From an uncultured Prevotella sp. (GTDB lineage: Bacteria > Bacteroidota > Bacteroidia > Bacteroidales > Bacteroidaceae), in assembly GCA_900314365.1 (NCBI GenBank), contig OMVH01000146.1:1-7419 (forward strand): a stretch of DNA of 7,419 nucleotides, in the 5' to 3' direction. Of this stretch, positions 6,600-7,419 are shown in pieces. A model generated the notes under the pieces. It saw only the letters and a program-made list of their open reading frames with translations. It was not told the DNA's origin and searched no databases. The stretch's first letter is position 1; every line of letters begins with the position of its first letter. Position numbers and translations under genes: made by a program.

Positions 6600-7419
6600 A
6601 TGAATTTAAAGTACATTATACGAACATTTGTCCTATCAGCCGCACTGTTGACAGTATCACAGAACATCAGCGCACAAGACTTGCTAGCGCGCCAAGCCCC
6701 TATCGACAGGAAAATGAAGGCTGTAGATACCCTTGCACTCCAAAACATCATTGAGCGGGAAAACAGCGAATCCCCAGCCGCTGCCCTTTACGACGGATGG
6801 GACAACCGCTACGCACACAAAGAAACAGCCTTGCCAGACTCCTTCAAAATCAATCTCCGCCATTTCTGCATGCCCACACCCAGCAGGGTAATAACAAGCA
6901 ATTTCGGCTATCGCTGGGGCAGCCGTCACAAAGGACTGGACATCAAAGTATATATTGGCGACACTATCCGGGCCGCATTCAACGGCAAAGTTCGCATTGT
7001 ACGCTACGAAGGCGGCGGCTATGGCAATTATGTTGTAATACGTCATAACAACGGCCTTGAAACTATCTATGGTCATCTTTCAAAGCAACTTGTCGAAGAA
7101 AACCAAGTAGTAAGGGCAGGACAGCCCATCGGTCTTGGAGGCAACACGGGACGAAGCACGGGCTCCCACCTGCACTTCGAGACGCGTCTCTGCGGTGTTG
7201 CACTCAATCCGGCTTTGCTGTTCGACTTCCGTGAGCAGGATGTCACCGGCGACTACTACGTATTCCGTAAGAGTAGCTACGAGCGAGAATCGGCCGAAGC
7301 TACGCGCGAACGCGGAAAGATGGGCTCAGGCTCCTACAGTGCTGAAAGCGTGAGGGGCTCTGTAGCAAGCTCAGGCAGCCACGAAGGCTCCATGCAGCAA
7401 GAGGCTCTCTACCACAAGG
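6600..7419 (+). CDS. Secreted M23 family (LytM-type) metallopeptidase, 3' end beyond the window
   Basis: The first 273 residues of a protein that continues past the right edge; no in-frame stop occurs within the window. Residues 1-25 form a signal peptide: Lys4 and Arg8, a hydrophobic stretch (9-19), then likely cleavage after ISA at 25. Residues 26-90 show no known domain. An M23 catalytic domain spans about 95-207. HKGLD (110-114) supplies zinc ligands His110 and Asp114. YGHL supplies His159, and HLHFE (190-194) supplies His190 and ligand His192. The full zinc site implies an active endopeptidase cutting peptidoglycan cross-links in the periplasm. Residues 239-265 are rich in Ser and Gly and look like a linker to a further domain; LysM modules are common there in this family, but none is visible here. 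The ATG at 6600 is the only ATG after the in-frame TAG at 6573-6575. Confidence 0.9.
   Translation, partial: MNLKYIIRTFVLSAALLTVSQNISAQDLLARQAPIDRKMKAVDTLALQNIIERENSESPAAALYDGWDNRYAHKETALPDSFKINLRHFCMPTPSRVITSNFGYRWGSRHKGLDIKVYIGDTIRAAFNGKVRIVRYEGGGYGNYVVIRHNNGLETIYGHLSKQLVEENQVVRAGQPIGLGGNTGRSTGSHLHFETRLCGVALNPALLFDFREQDVTGDYYVFRKSSYERESAEATRERGKMGSGSYSAESVRGSVASSGSHEGSMQQEALYHK

Noticed and set aside
1..7419. tRNA, rRNA, CRISPR array, insertion sequence or phage genes
   Set aside because: I saw no cloverleaf-like or rRNA-like sequence, no regularly spaced repeats and no transposase, integrase or phage protein motifs on either strand.

Overview
The window looks like chromosomal DNA from a member of the Bacteroidota, most likely Bacteroidales (Prevotella/Bacteroides relatives). 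The reasons are protein character (RecG, IspD and an M23 endopeptidase with a Bacteroidales flavour), AT-rich spacers around moderately GC-rich genes, weak or absent Shine-Dalgarno sequences, and TAnnTTTG-type -7 promoter elements upstream of transcription units. The genus call is inference.

Layout. Bases 1-269 hold no convincing gene. They contain a possible terminator for the leftward operon and a stretch rich in nested inverted repeats that may be a structured or dispersed element. From 2865 down to 270 on the minus strand lie nadK (NAD kinase) and then an ABC half-transporter, 37 nt apart and probably one operon. A 134-nt divergent spacer (2866-2999) carries a candidate -7 element for each direction, placed face to face. 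From 3000 to 6371 on the plus strand lie a DJ-1/PfpI family protein, ispD (non-mevalonate isoprenoid synthesis) and recG (replication-fork helicase). The first two overlap by 23 nt and the last two are 26 nt apart. A 228-nt spacer follows with a spaced direct repeat, a -7 element and a perfect 8-bp stem-loop. It leads into a secreted M23 (LytM-type) peptidase that starts at 6600 and runs off the right edge.

How the genes relate. These are mostly housekeeping functions: NADP supply, isoprenoid precursor synthesis, recombination/repair and cell-wall hydrolysis, plus a probable stress protein and an exporter of unknown substrate. IspD makes a precursor for undecaprenyl phosphate and quinones, and the M23 enzyme acts on peptidoglycan, but I see no evidence that the genes form one pathway.

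I did not find a convincing undescribed biological system. The parts most worth a second look are non-coding: the inverted-repeat element at 143-257, the opposed promoters at 2928-2958, and the direct repeat plus leader hairpin at 6438-6546.
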